From Syntrophomonas sp. UBA5432 (GTDB taxonomy: Bacteria; Bacillota; Syntrophomonadia; Syntrophomonadales; Syntrophomonadaceae): a stretch of 21,936 nt of DNA. The notes beneath the pieces were generated by a model. It was not told where the DNA came from, did no database searches, and saw only the letters and a program-made list of their open reading frames with translations. The position numbers were made by a program, and so were the translations under genes. The stretch spans positions 30,008-51,943 of the forward strand of contig DIRQ01000064.1 in the NCBI GenBank assembly GCA_002424365.1. The letters are read 5' to 3'. Position 1 is the stretch's first letter. Every line of letters starts with the position of its first letter. Positions 1 through 7,806 of the stretch are shown piece by piece.

Positions 1-46
1 TACAAAAGTCCCAATTATTAATTCTTAATTAGAGAAGAGGGGTATT

Positions 47-1579
47 ATGGCGGATAGTAAACGTTTATATTTGTTTGACACTACCTTGCGGGATGGTGAG
101 CAGTCTCCGGGGGTTAGTCTGAATACGGATGAAAAACTGGAGATAGCCTATCAATTAGCCCGCCTGGGGGTTGATGTAATTGAGGCCGGTTTTCCCATTG
201 CTTCCCCTGGCGATTTTGCCGCGGTCAAGACGATTGCTGAAAAGGTCAGAGGACCGGTGATTACCGGGCTATGCCGGGCCAACCGGCAGGATATTGACCG
301 GACCTGGGAAGCAGTAAAGGGAGCAGAGTCTCCCCGCATTCATACATTTCTGGCCACATCAGATATACATTTAAAACACAAACTTCAAAAAAGCCGGGAA
401 GAGGCCCTGGCTCAAGCCGTTGATGCGGTTACCTATGCGAAAAAATACTGTAGTGATGTAGAGTTTTCAGCTGAAGATGCCTCTCGTTCGGACCTGGACT
501 ATTTAGCAGTGGTGATAGAAAAAGTAATTGCCGCCGGAGCCACCACGGTTAATCTTCCGGATACAGTTGGCTACGCCGTACCTGAGGAATTCGGGGCCTT
601 TATAAAAAACATCCGGGAACGGGTACCTAATATTGACCAGGCTATAATCAGCATACACTGCCATGACGATCTGGGTATGGCAGTAGCCAATTCCATAGCC
701 GGTATCATCAATGGTGCTCGCCAGGTAGAATGTGCAATAAACGGTATCGGGGAGAGGGCAGGAAATGCCTCTTTGGAGGAGATTATCATGGCCCTTTATA
801 CCCGTCAGCACTATTTTGAACAGAAAATAAAAGTAAATTACAATGAGATTTACCGCACCAGTCGACTGGTAAGTGCATTGACCGGAATGGCAGTGCAACC
901 TAATAAAGCAATAGTAGGGAAAAATGCTTTTCTTCATGAGGCGGGTATTCATCAGGACGGCGTACTCAAAGAACGCAGTACCTATGAAATAATGAGCCCG
1001 GAACTGGTTGGAGTAAAAACCAGTAACCTGGTTTTGGGTAAACATTCTGGACGCCATGCGTTCAAAGAGCGTATGAGTGAATTAGGTTATGAGTTAGAGG
1101 ATGATGAACTGAATCGTGCCTTTATGCGTTTTAAAGACATTGCTGATAAGAAGAAGGAAGTTACCAATGAAGATTTAGAAGCCCTGGTAACCGATCAAGT
1201 TCGAGCAGTACCTGAACGTTTTAGTCTTTCTTATTTGCATATATGTAGTGGTACCAGTATTGTTCCTACCGCTACGGTCAAATTGACAATAGAAGATAAA
1301 ACTTACGAAGCCGCCTCCACCGGTGATGGTCCGGTAGATGCAGCTTGTCACGCAGTTGATAAGATTACCGATATTTATGGGAAAATGCACGATTATAAAC
1401 TAAATGCGGTAAGTGGTGGTAAAGATGCCCTGGGTGAGGTAATTTCACATATTGAAATTAACGGCAAGATGTTTAATGGGCGGGGCCTGAGTACTGATAT
1501 TATAGAGGCCAGTGTAAAATCCTACATTGATGCCATTAACCGCTACTATTTTCAACAACAGCGGCACCGCGAGATTTAG
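47..1579 (+). CDS. leuA: 2-isopropylmalate synthase
   Basis: LeuA condenses acetyl-CoA with 2-oxoisovalerate, the first committed step of leucine synthesis, in the cytosol. The 510-residue product has the usual length for the short bacterial form. The N-terminal TIM barrel opens with the signature FDTTLRDGEQSPG (residues 10-22, R15 and D16 in the active site). The metal-binding His-x-His is H204/H206 in HCHDDLG, followed by NGIGERAGN. Residues from about 390 to the end form the LeuA dimer/regulatory domain that normally binds leucine for feedback inhibition. The ATG has an AGAGGGG ribosome site 4 nt upstream. It is the first gene of the leu block; only 46 nt of its upstream region is present, so any leader or T-box lies outside the window. 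Homocitrate and citramalate synthases are relatives, but the SPG after DGEQ and overall similarity favour LeuA. Confidence 0.96.
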   Translation: MADSKRLYLFDTTLRDGEQSPGVSLNTDEKLEIAYQLARLGVDVIEAGFPIASPGDFAAVKTIAEKVRGPVITGLCRANRQDIDRTWEAVKGAESPRIHTFLATSDIHLKHKLQKSREEALAQAVDAVTYAKKYCSDVEFSAEDASRSDLDYLAVVIEKVIAAGATTVNLPDTVGYAVPEEFGAFIKNIRERVPNIDQAIISIHCHDDLGMAVANSIAGIINGARQVECAINGIGERAGNASLEEIIMALYTRQHYFEQKIKVNYNEIYRTSRLVSALTGMAVQPNKAIVGKNAFLHEAGIHQDGVLKERSTYEIMSPELVGVKTSNLVLGKHSGRHAFKERMSELGYELEDDELNRAFMRFKDIADKKKEVTNEDLEALVTDQVRAVPERFSLSYLHICSGTSIVPTATVKLTIEDKTYEAASTGDGPVDAACHAVDKITDIYGKMHDYKLNAVSGGKDALGEVISHIEINGKMFNGRGLSTDIIEASVKSYIDAINRYYFQQQRHREI

Positions 1580-1582
1580 TTA

Positions 1583-1626
1583 ACGAAGTTTTAATTCTTA
1601 ATATACTTCGTATTTCTCCTTATTTT
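1583..1626 (+). terminator. possible weak terminator or attenuator after leuA
   Basis: A perfect 7-bp stem ACGAAGT/ACTTCGT (1583-1589 with 1605-1611) encloses an AT-rich 15-nt loop and is followed by a broken T-rich run (ATTTCTCCTTATTTT). It begins 3 nt after the leuA stop. The T tract is interrupted, so partial termination is as likely as none. Confidence 0.35.
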
Positions 1627-1738
1627 ACCCTATGTGAATCCGCGCATTTTTTTGATTATTCCGCGGGTTTGAGTGTCATATTATTAAGGGTTAATTTTGT
1701 TGTGGTGATATCTATTACTTATAAGGATGTGTAAGACT

Positions 1739-2998
1739 ATGGGAATGACCGTAAGCCAGAAAATTCTTGCCGCTCATGCAGGCAAAGAATTCGTTGCTCC
1801 GGGGGAACTAATAAACTGCAAATTGGATGTGGTTCTGGGTAACGATGTTACGGCACCGGTAGCTATAGCTGAATTTGAGAAACTGGGAATGGACCAGGTA
1901 TTTGATAAGGAAAAGATTGTTTTGGTACCGGATCATTTTACCCCCAACAAGGATATAAAATCGGCTGAACAGAGTAAAATTATGCGCGACTTTGCCCGCA
2001 AGCTGGGGGTAAAGCATTATTTTGAGATAGGCTGTATGGGGATAGAACATTGCCTGCTCCCGGAGCAGGGACTGGTACTCCCCGGCGATCTCATTATTGG
2101 CGCTGATTCCCATACCTGTACCTATGGGGCCTTAGGTGCCTTTGCTACCGGCGTAGGCTCTACCGATATGGCTGCCGGTATGGCTACCGGGGAAGCATGG
2201 TTTAAGGTACCGGAAAGTATTAAATTTATTTACTATGGGGAAATGCCCCGCTGGTTAAGCGGCAAGGACTTGATTCTTCATACTATTGGAGACATTGGAG
2301 TGGATGGAGCCCGCTATATGTCCATGGAGTTTACCGGGGAGGTAATCAGCAAACTATCTATAGATAATCGATTTACCATGGCTAACATGGCCATTGAAGC
2401 CGGGGGTAAAAATGGAATTATCGCTGCTGATGACATTACCCGGGAATATGTACAGAAAAGGGCCAAGCGTCCTTATACGATTTATCAATCCGACCCCGAT
2501 GCTGACTATTTCGAAATCCGGGAATATGATGTTTCCAAGATGGAACCGGTAATAGCCTTTCCCCACCTGCCGGAAAATACCCGCCCGGTCAGTGAGGCTA
2601 CTGGAGTAAGCCTTGATCAGGTAGTTATTGGGTCCTGTACCAATGGTAGGCTAGAGGATCTGGAGATAGCTGCTTCCCTGCTTAAAGGCAAGAATGTGCA
2701 TCCGGAAATACGCCTGCTGGTTTTTCCAGGTACCCAGCAGATTTATCTCGATGCCCTGCGCCGGGGTTATATTGAAACCTTTATTGAGGCTGGAGCAGTA
2801 GTCAGTACACCTACCTGTGGGCCTTGTTTGGGTGGACACATGGGTATATTGGCCAAAGGGGAAAAAGCCCTGGCTACAACCAACCGTAATTTTGTGGGCC
2901 GCATGGGTCATCCGGAGAGTGAAGTCTATCTGGCCAGCCCTGCAGTAGCAGCAGCCAGTGCCATAAAAGGGCGCATTACTGCTCCCTGGGAGGTGTAA
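1739..2998 (+). CDS. leuC: 3-isopropylmalate dehydratase large subunit
   Basis: LeuC pairs with LeuD to isomerise 2-isopropylmalate to 3-isopropylmalate; the same enzyme is expected to act on citramalate in the isoleucine route. The 419-residue product has the three [4Fe-4S] ligands of the aconitase family: C300 in GSCTNG, and C360 and C363 in TPTCGPCLGG. Its length and LeuD's small size fit the LeuC2/LeuD2 type found in archaea and many Clostridia. I chose ATG 1739 because AAGGA (1723-1727) is 11 nt upstream. The in-frame ATG at 1727 overlaps that site and would add four unconserved residues; ATG 1745 is also possible. It lies 160 nt after leuA and 9 nt before leuD, so leuC and leuD are surely co-transcribed. 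Confidence 0.95.
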   Translation: MGMTVSQKILAAHAGKEFVAPGELINCKLDVVLGNDVTAPVAIAEFEKLGMDQVFDKEKIVLVPDHFTPNKDIKSAEQSKIMRDFARKLGVKHYFEIGCMGIEHCLLPEQGLVLPGDLIIGADSHTCTYGALGAFATGVGSTDMAAGMATGEAWFKVPESIKFIYYGEMPRWLSGKDLILHTIGDIGVDGARYMSMEFTGEVISKLSIDNRFTMANMAIEAGGKNGIIAADDITREYVQKRAKRPYTIYQSDPDADYFEIREYDVSKMEPVIAFPHLPENTRPVSEATGVSLDQVVIGSCTNGRLEDLEIAASLLKGKNVHPEIRLLVFPGTQQIYLDALRRGYIETFIEAGAVVSTPTCGPCLGGHMGILAKGEKALATTNRNFVGRMGHPESEVYLASPAVAAASAIKGRITAPWEV

Positions 2999-3007
2999 GA
3001 GGATATT

Positions 3008-3496
3008 ATGAAATTTATCGGTAAGGTGCATAAATTTGGTGCCGATGTTGATACTGATGTTATTATACCGGCACGTTATCTGAATACCTTTGACCCCATA
3101 GAGTTAGCCAAACACTGCATGGAGGATGCTGATGCCGAGTTTTCCACCAAAGTAAAAGCAGGGGATATTATAGTGGCGGATAAGAATTTTGGTTGTGGTA
3201 GTTCCCGGGAACATGCTCCCATAGCAATTAAGGGGGCGGGAGTATCCTGTGTGATTGCCCGTTCCTTTGCCCGTATATTTTATCGTAATGCTATAAATAC
3301 CGGACTGCCTATTCTGGAGTGTGATGCTGCTATTGATGCTATTAACAGTGGCGATGAAGTGGAAGTAGACCTTGATTTGGGGCAGATTCGCAATTTGAGG
3401 ACGGGTGAGGTCTATGAAGCAACCCCTTTTCCTCCCTTTATGCAGGCGATCATGGCTAAAGGTGGTCTAATTAATTACATTAAAGATAAAAGATAA
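3008..3496 (+). CDS. leuD: 3-isopropylmalate dehydratase small subunit
   Basis: LeuD is the swivel-domain subunit that completes the active site of isopropylmalate isomerase with LeuC. The protein has 162 residues, the short LeuD2 form. It carries the family's DVDTDVIIPARYL near the N-terminus and GCGSSREHAP around residues 63-72, the substrate-binding loop of the aconitase swivel domain. A GAGGA ribosome site lies in the 9-nt gap after leuC. The gene ends directly at the large fold-back element that separates it from leuB. Confidence 0.95.
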   Translation: MKFIGKVHKFGADVDTDVIIPARYLNTFDPIELAKHCMEDADAEFSTKVKAGDIIVADKNFGCGSSREHAPIAIKGAGVSCVIARSFARIFYRNAINTGLPILECDAAIDAINSGDEVEVDLDLGQIRNLRTGEVYEATPFPPFMQAIMAKGGLINYIKDKR

Positions 3497-3663
3497 AAAT
3501 GGACGCGGGCTCGCTGACGTAACAATCTTAATTGCGACCAACGGGTACTACTGATGCTCCCGGCACTCAGTGCTATTATTAACCCTGCAATAAGTTGAGT
3601 ATTACTGAGTGCCTGGTCGCTATTAAGGTTGCTGTACCCGAAGGGTCCGCGTAATCCGCGTCT
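3496..3663 (+). repeat. 168-nt fold-back element between leuD and leuB
   Basis: Nested inverted repeats fill the leuD-leuB gap. The outer arms are GGACGCGG (3501-3508) and CCGCGTCT (3656-3663), 7 pairs plus one wobble. The middle arms are CTTAATTGCGACCA (3527-3540) and TGGTCGCTATTAAG (3614-3627), 13 of 14 paired. The inner arms are GGCACTCAGT (3562-3571) and ACTGAGTGCC (3604-3613), perfect. An alternative pair, GGGTAC (3543-3548) with GTACCC (3634-3639), is also possible. The GACGCGG-type ends resemble hairpins near 6598-6646 and 16112-16146. It could be a MITE-like insertion or a structured leader of leuB. No T tract follows, so it is not a simple terminator. Confidence 0.7.
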
Positions 3664-3703
3664 AATTAATACGTCAAAGATTAATGATGAGAGGATGGAA
3701 ATA

Positions 3704-4777
3704 ATGTACAAGATAACTGTACTTCCCGGAGATGGTATCGGGGTAGAAATCGTACCGGAAGCAGTTAAAGCCCTGCAGGCAGTGGGCAAAAAGTTTGGTT
3801 TGGAATTTGAATTTACTGAAGCCCTGATAGGAGGTGCCGCATATGACGAGGTTGGGCATCCCCTGCCGGCTGCCACACTGGAACTATGCCGCCGCTCTGA
3901 TGCCGTAATTCTTGGTGCTATTGGCGGACCCAAGTGGGATAACCTGCCCGTGGAACTAAGACCGGAAATTGGGGCACTATTACCATTACGCAAGGAACTG
4001 GAGCTATATGCCAACCTGCGTCCCTGTGTTCTCTTCTCCAGCCTGTTGCATGCGTCTACCTTGAAAGAGGAGGTTATCTCCGGGGTAGATATCCTGGTTA
4101 TCCGAGAGCTTACCGGAGGACTATATTTTGGTGAAAAGAAGCGGGAGAAAACCCCGGATGGGGGAGAGAAGGCTACTGATGTCCTTACTTATTCTACCTA
4201 TGAAATAGAAAGAATAGTCCGCTTTGCTTATCAGGCCGCCCGTAAGCGTCGGAGCAAAGTATGCTCGGTAGACAAAGCCAATGTATTGGAAAGCTCTCGT
4301 TTATGGCGTGAGACCGTAACTAGGCTGGCAGCCGAATATCCCGATGTGGAAACCACTCATATGTACGTGGATAACTGCTCCATGCAGCTTATTCGCAATC
4401 CTCGCCAGTTTGATGTGATTGTTACAGAAAACATGTTTGGGGACATACTTACTGATGAGGCCTCTATGCTAACTGGTTCCATTGGTATGCTAGCAAGTGC
4501 TTCAATTGGTGGTACGGTGGGACTTTACGAACCTTCCCATGGTAGTGCCCCCGATATTGCCGGACAGAATAAGGCTAATCCGCTGGCTACCATATTGTCA
4601 GCCGCTATGATGTTAAGATATTCCTTTGACCGGGAAGAGGCAGCGGTTGCTATCGAACAGGCAGTGCGCCGGGTATTGGAGGAAGGCTACCGTACCCCCG
4701 ATCTCATGGAACCAGGTAAAAAACCGCTTAATACAGAACAGACCGGTGACCTGGTAGCCGAGTATATTCTTCTGTAG
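3704..4777 (+). CDS. leuB: 3-isopropylmalate dehydrogenase
   Basis: LeuB oxidatively decarboxylates 3-isopropylmalate with NAD+ to the 2-oxoacid precursor of leucine; with citramalate-derived methylmalate it gives 2-oxobutyrate. The product is 357 residues from ATG 3704. It begins with the nucleotide-binding LPGDGIG, and the family signature NMFGDILTDEASML (residues 243-256) holds the metal-binding D247 and D251. I chose ATG 3704 because AGAGG (3690-3694) is 9 nt upstream and the protein then begins MYKITVLPGDGIG as the family does. The longer frame reaching back to 3629 runs into the fold-back element and is not conserved. The gene ends 27 nt before the cimA TTG, so the two are one transcript. 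Confidence 0.95.
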   Translation: MYKITVLPGDGIGVEIVPEAVKALQAVGKKFGLEFEFTEALIGGAAYDEVGHPLPAATLELCRRSDAVILGAIGGPKWDNLPVELRPEIGALLPLRKELELYANLRPCVLFSSLLHASTLKEEVISGVDILVIRELTGGLYFGEKKREKTPDGGEKATDVLTYSTYEIERIVRFAYQAARKRRSKVCSVDKANVLESSRLWRETVTRLAAEYPDVETTHMYVDNCSMQLIRNPRQFDVIVTENMFGDILTDEASMLTGSIGMLASASIGGTVGLYEPSHGSAPDIAGQNKANPLATILSAAMMLRYSFDREEAAVAIEQAVRRVLEEGYRTPDLMEPGKKPLNTEQTGDLVAEYILL

Positions 4778-4804
4778 GAGGTAAAAAACCTTGGGGATAA
4801 GAAG

Positions 4805-6376
4805 TTGGATGTTTTAATTTATGATACGACCCTGCGGGATGGAGCTCAGGGAGAAGGAATTTCCTTTTCCCTGGACGATAAAATTAAGATTACTCGGAAG
4901 CTGGACTACCTGGGAGTCTCCTATATAGAAGGGGGCTGGCCCGGCAGCAATCCTAAAGACCTGGAGTTTTTTAAACAGGTGCAGCTGCTGGACTTGAAAA
5001 ATGCCCGGGTGGCTGCTTTTGGTTCTACCCGTAAACCGGGAATTACGGTAAAGCAGGATAGTAATGTTAAAGCCCTGTTAGAATCAGGGGCCAAAAATAT
5101 TACCATTGTGGGTAAGACTTGGGATTTCCATGTTCTGCGGGCTTTGGAAACTACGCTGGAAGAAAATCTAAATATGATCCGGGAGACTATTTCATATTTA
5201 AAAGATAAAGATCTGGAAGTAATCTTCGATGCTGAACACTTTTTTGACGGGTTTAAAAACAACCCGGACTATGCTCTGGAGGTACTGCAAACTGCTGCAG
5301 TTGCTGGTGCCGACTGGCTGATACTATGTGATACCAATGGCGGGAGTATGCCCTGGGAAATTGAATCAGTTGTTAAAGAAGTACGGCAGCAGGTGCAGAC
5401 TCCCCTGGGAATACATGCCCATAACGATTCTGGTTGTGCGGTAAGCAATTCCCTGGTGGCGGTAAAACAGGGCTGCCGTCAGGTTCAGGGAACTATAAAC
5501 GGTTACGGTGAGCGCTGTGGTAACAGTGATATCTGTTCGGTTATCCCTAGTTTGGAATTAAAAATGGGATTAAAGTGTTTACCACCTGGTAATCTCAAAT
5601 ACCTCAGTGAGGTATCCCATTATGTTGGTGAGATTGCTAATATGCCGCACCATAACAACCAGCCTTTTGTAGGCCATGGAGCCTTTGCTCATAAAGGAGG
5701 TATCCATGTCAGCGCCCTATTAAAAGACTCGCTGACCTATGAGCATATTAATCCGGAAGAGGTAGGAAACCACCGGCGGGTTCTGGTATCCGAGCTTTCC
5801 GGTTTATCCAATCTGTTGTATAAGGCCAAAGAACTGAATATTGATGTTAATACCTATGACGCTGAAACCCGGCGCCTGATGAAGCAGATTAAAGAATTAG
5901 AAAACCAGGGTTTCCAATTTGAAGGTGCGGATGCCTCATTGGAACTTTTCTTACGCAAGGCGTTTGGCCAGTATAAGGACTTCTTTCAATTAAAAAATTT
6001 AAAAATTATTTTAGAGAAGAGTGAAGGGGAAGAAGAATTTAGCGCCGAAGCCATGATAAAAGTGCAGATAGGTGATAATACCGTTCATACTGCTGCCGAA
6101 GGTGAGGGACCGGTAAATGCCCTGGATAATTCATTACGCAAAGCCTTGTATGAGGTTTACCCGGAAATAGCAGAAATGCACCTGAGCGATTACAAGGTCA
6201 GGGTTTTAAATGGTAATAATGGCACTGCGGCCAAGGTCCGGGTATTAATTGACTCGGCTGACCAGAGTGATAAGTGGAGTACGGTTGGAGTATCGGAAAA
6301 TATTATTGAAGCCTCCTGGCAGGCAATAGTTGACAGTATTAACTTTTTGCTATTTAAAAAACACCTGGATAAATAG
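4805..6376 (+). CDS. cimA: (R)-citramalate synthase
   Basis: This enzyme condenses acetyl-CoA with pyruvate to give citramalate, so 2-oxobutyrate can be made without threonine deaminase. The 523-residue protein belongs to the LeuA superfamily but has the CimA-type signature YDTTLRDGAQGEGISFS near its start, a metal-binding H204-A-H206 in GIHAHNDSG, NGYGERCGN, and a LeuA-type dimer domain from about residue 390. Location beside leuCD and leuB fits, since those enzymes carry out the next steps. The start is uncertain. TTG 4805 is the first usable in-frame start, with GGGGA (4793-4797) as a weak ribosome site. A much stronger site, AGGAGGT (4776-4782), is correctly spaced from TTG 4791, which is one base out of frame (see findings). 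Confidence 0.9.
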   Translation: MDVLIYDTTLRDGAQGEGISFSLDDKIKITRKLDYLGVSYIEGGWPGSNPKDLEFFKQVQLLDLKNARVAAFGSTRKPGITVKQDSNVKALLESGAKNITIVGKTWDFHVLRALETTLEENLNMIRETISYLKDKDLEVIFDAEHFFDGFKNNPDYALEVLQTAAVAGADWLILCDTNGGSMPWEIESVVKEVRQQVQTPLGIHAHNDSGCAVSNSLVAVKQGCRQVQGTINGYGERCGNSDICSVIPSLELKMGLKCLPPGNLKYLSEVSHYVGEIANMPHHNNQPFVGHGAFAHKGGIHVSALLKDSLTYEHINPEEVGNHRRVLVSELSGLSNLLYKAKELNIDVNTYDAETRRLMKQIKELENQGFQFEGADASLELFLRKAFGQYKDFFQLKNLKIILEKSEGEEEFSAEAMIKVQIGDNTVHTAAEGEGPVNALDNSLRKALYEVYPEIAEMHLSDYKVRVLNGNNGTAAKVRVLIDSADQSDKWSTVGVSENIIEASWQAIVDSINFLLFKKHLDK

Positions 6377-6407
6377 TAACAAATTGCTGATAATGTTATC
6401 CTGGTGT
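6361..6407 (+). other. stem-loop across the cimA stop codon
   Basis: ACACCTGGATAA (6361-6372) pairs with TTATCCTGGTGT (6396-6407), 12 bp with one mismatch and a 23-nt loop. The left arm includes the last cimA codons. No T tract follows, so it is not a typical intrinsic terminator; mRNA 3'-end protection is possible. Confidence 0.45.
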
Positions 6408-6444
6408 ATATTAGTAAGAAATAGGTACTAACAACAAAGTTGTA

Positions 6445-6510
6445 TTGTAAATAAAATCGAATTTAGAACTTAATTAATTGTCTAGAGTGAGGAGTTAGGG
6501 GTAAGGATAT
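6445..6510 (+). repeat. dispersed repeat, copy 1 (second copy inverted at 16194-16252)
   Basis: This stretch closely matches the reverse complement of 16194-16252. Shared blocks include TTGTAAA, AAATCGAATTTA, ACTT, TAGAGTGAGG and AGGATA. A perfect hairpin GAGTTAGG/CCTAACTC (6492-6499 with 6513-6520) overlaps its end. A short third match, AGTGAGGGGTAAGG, lies at 7747-7760. It fills much of the 292-nt gap between cimA and the pyrophosphorylase gene. Confidence 0.7.
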
Positions 6511-6586
6511 CTCCTAACTCTACCAAACCGATAACTTATTTTCATAGGTGGTCGTGTGCCCTTTAGGATATATCCTTTGAGCATGG

Positions 6587-6646
6587 CGGGTTAATAGAAA
6601 ATAGATGCGGAACTAGCAAAAGGATCACGAGGTCGCGTCCATTTAA
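6587..6646 (+). repeat. CGGGTTAATA plus GATGCG/CGCGTC hairpin, copy 1
   Basis: CGGGTTAATAGAAAATAGATG is nearly the same as the sequence at 16098-16118. It leads into a hairpin whose arms, ATAGATGCG (6601-6609) and CGCGTCCAT (6634-6642), pair with one mismatch and one wobble. The element ends about 23 nt before the start of the next gene and so would lie in its 5' untranslated region. Confidence 0.55.
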
Positions 6647-6668
6647 GTAACAGGGGGGCGTATGATTT

Positions 6669-7739
6669 ATGAAGGCAATGATAATGGCAGCTGGTGTGGG
6701 GTCAAGGCTCATGCCGTTGACAACCAGAATTCCCAAACCTATGATACCAATGGCTAATGTCCCTTTGATGGAAAGTATAGTTACCCTGCTTCGTACGCAT
6801 GGGTATAATGATTTAATCTGTAATCTCCACTACCATGCCGATAATATCAGCTCTTATTTTGGGGATGGCAATAAATTTGACGTTTCCATGACTTATTCAC
6901 AGGAAGATGAGCTTATGGGAACAGCAGGTGGGGTTAAGAATTGTGAATGGTTTTTGGACGATACTTTTGTAATTATAAGCGGGGATGCCCTGACTGATAT
7001 TGACCTGGGACAACTGCTAGAAGCCCACCGTAAACAAGGAGCACTGGCCACTATAGCCTTGAAAGAGGTTGACGAAGTTGAACATTTTGGGGTAGTAATC
7101 ACGGATGATGCGGGCAAGATTAAAAGGTTCCAAGAAAAGCCTCGGCCGGAGGAAGCCCTTAGCCACAACGCCAATACGGGAATTTATGTTTTCGAGCCGG
7201 AGATATTCAAGCATATACCAGCCCGGCAGTTTTACGACTTTGGCAAACAGGTATTTCCCCATCTGGTTAAAATTGGGGCACCTTTTTATGGCGTACCGGT
7301 AAAAGACTACTGGTGTGATGTAGGTAATATTTCTACCTATTGCCAGGCTCATGGTGACATACTACAACAGCGGGTTAAAACTAATACCGCCGGGGAGATT
7401 ATCAAAACTACCGAAGGTTCCCGGGTGCTGTTGGGGGAAGGTGTAACCTGCGGTAACAACGTTAGGTTTGAAGGCAATGTGGTAATTGGGTCCGGGTGTC
7501 ACATCGGCAATAATGCCTACATAAGCAACTCGGTGGTCTGGGAAAATACTAATATAGGGGATAAAACCATTATTAAAGATTCTGTAATAGGCTCCGGTTG
7601 TACCCTGGGCCAGGGAGTAAAACTTAATCCCGGAGCTGTGGTGGCAGAAGGCTGCACCCTGCCTGATCGGGTTGAAGTTCCTACCAGTGGTAAGGTTTTT
7701 TATACCGTGGGAAATGAATTGCATCTGGAGCAAGGGTAA
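6669..7739 (+). CDS. NDP-sugar pyrophosphorylase with C-terminal hexapeptide repeats
   Basis: This nucleotidyltransferase couples an NTP with a sugar 1-phosphate to make an activated sugar for cell-wall or exopolysaccharide synthesis. It has 356 residues. The N-terminal GT-A-like domain starts with MAAGVGSRLMPLT and the catalytic PKPMIP, the nucleotide-loop pattern G-x-G-x-R followed by Lys. ISGDALTDID holds the metal-binding Asp. Residues from about 250 to 340 are left-handed beta-helix hexapeptide repeats (VVIGSGCHIGNNAYI and similar). The family (COG1208) includes mannose-1-phosphate guanylyltransferases and glucose-1-phosphate transferases; GDP-mannose is my best guess for the product, but the sugar cannot be read from sequence. 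ATG 6669 has AGGGGGG 10 nt upstream. The gene appears to be a single transcript ending at the terminator at 7771-7805. Confidence 0.9.
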   Translation: MKAMIMAAGVGSRLMPLTTRIPKPMIPMANVPLMESIVTLLRTHGYNDLICNLHYHADNISSYFGDGNKFDVSMTYSQEDELMGTAGGVKNCEWFLDDTFVIISGDALTDIDLGQLLEAHRKQGALATIALKEVDEVEHFGVVITDDAGKIKRFQEKPRPEEALSHNANTGIYVFEPEIFKHIPARQFYDFGKQVFPHLVKIGAPFYGVPVKDYWCDVGNISTYCQAHGDILQQRVKTNTAGEIIKTTEGSRVLLGEGVTCGNNVRFEGNVVIGSGCHIGNNAYISNSVVWENTNIGDKTIIKDSVIGSGCTLGQGVKLNPGAVVAEGCTLPDRVEVPTSGKVFYTVGNELHLEQG

Positions 7740-7770
7740 TAAGAAAAGTGAGGGGTAAGGTGTTAATATG

Positions 7771-7805
7771 AAAAAAAGAGGGGGCATAGATGCCCCCTCT
7801 TTTTT
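7771..7805. terminator. strong bidirectional intrinsic terminator
   Basis: A perfect 15-bp stem (7772-7786 with 7791-7805) has a GC core GAGGGGGCA/TGCCCCCTC, a TAGA loop, and A and T runs on its two sides. It terminates the + strand pyrophosphorylase gene and the converging minus-strand gene, whose stop is at 7807. Confidence 0.95.
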
Positions 7806-7806
7806 G

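Noticed and set aside
503..1057. 184-codon minus-strand ORF
   Set aside because: It lies fully inside leuA, which has strong conserved motifs in the other frame; the antisense product looks like no known protein and has no ribosome site.
1652..1697. Promoter between leuA and leuC
   Set aside because: TTGATT and TTGAGT occur but no -10 with at least four matches lies at 16-18 nt spacing; leuC may simply be read through from leuA.
3641..3660. T-box-like antiterminator before leuB (AAGGGTCCGCG)
   Set aside because: It resembles AAGGGTGGNACCGCG but lacks the UGGN bulge that binds the tRNA end, and no T-tract terminator or stem I was found.
3629..3703. N-terminal extension of LeuB
   Set aside because: The frame runs through the fold-back element and the family start is at 3704.
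6587..6668. Known riboswitch class before the pyrophosphorylase gene
   Set aside because: I looked for cyclic di-GMP-type conserved blocks and similar motifs; none match, and the hairpin is shared with another gap as a repeat.
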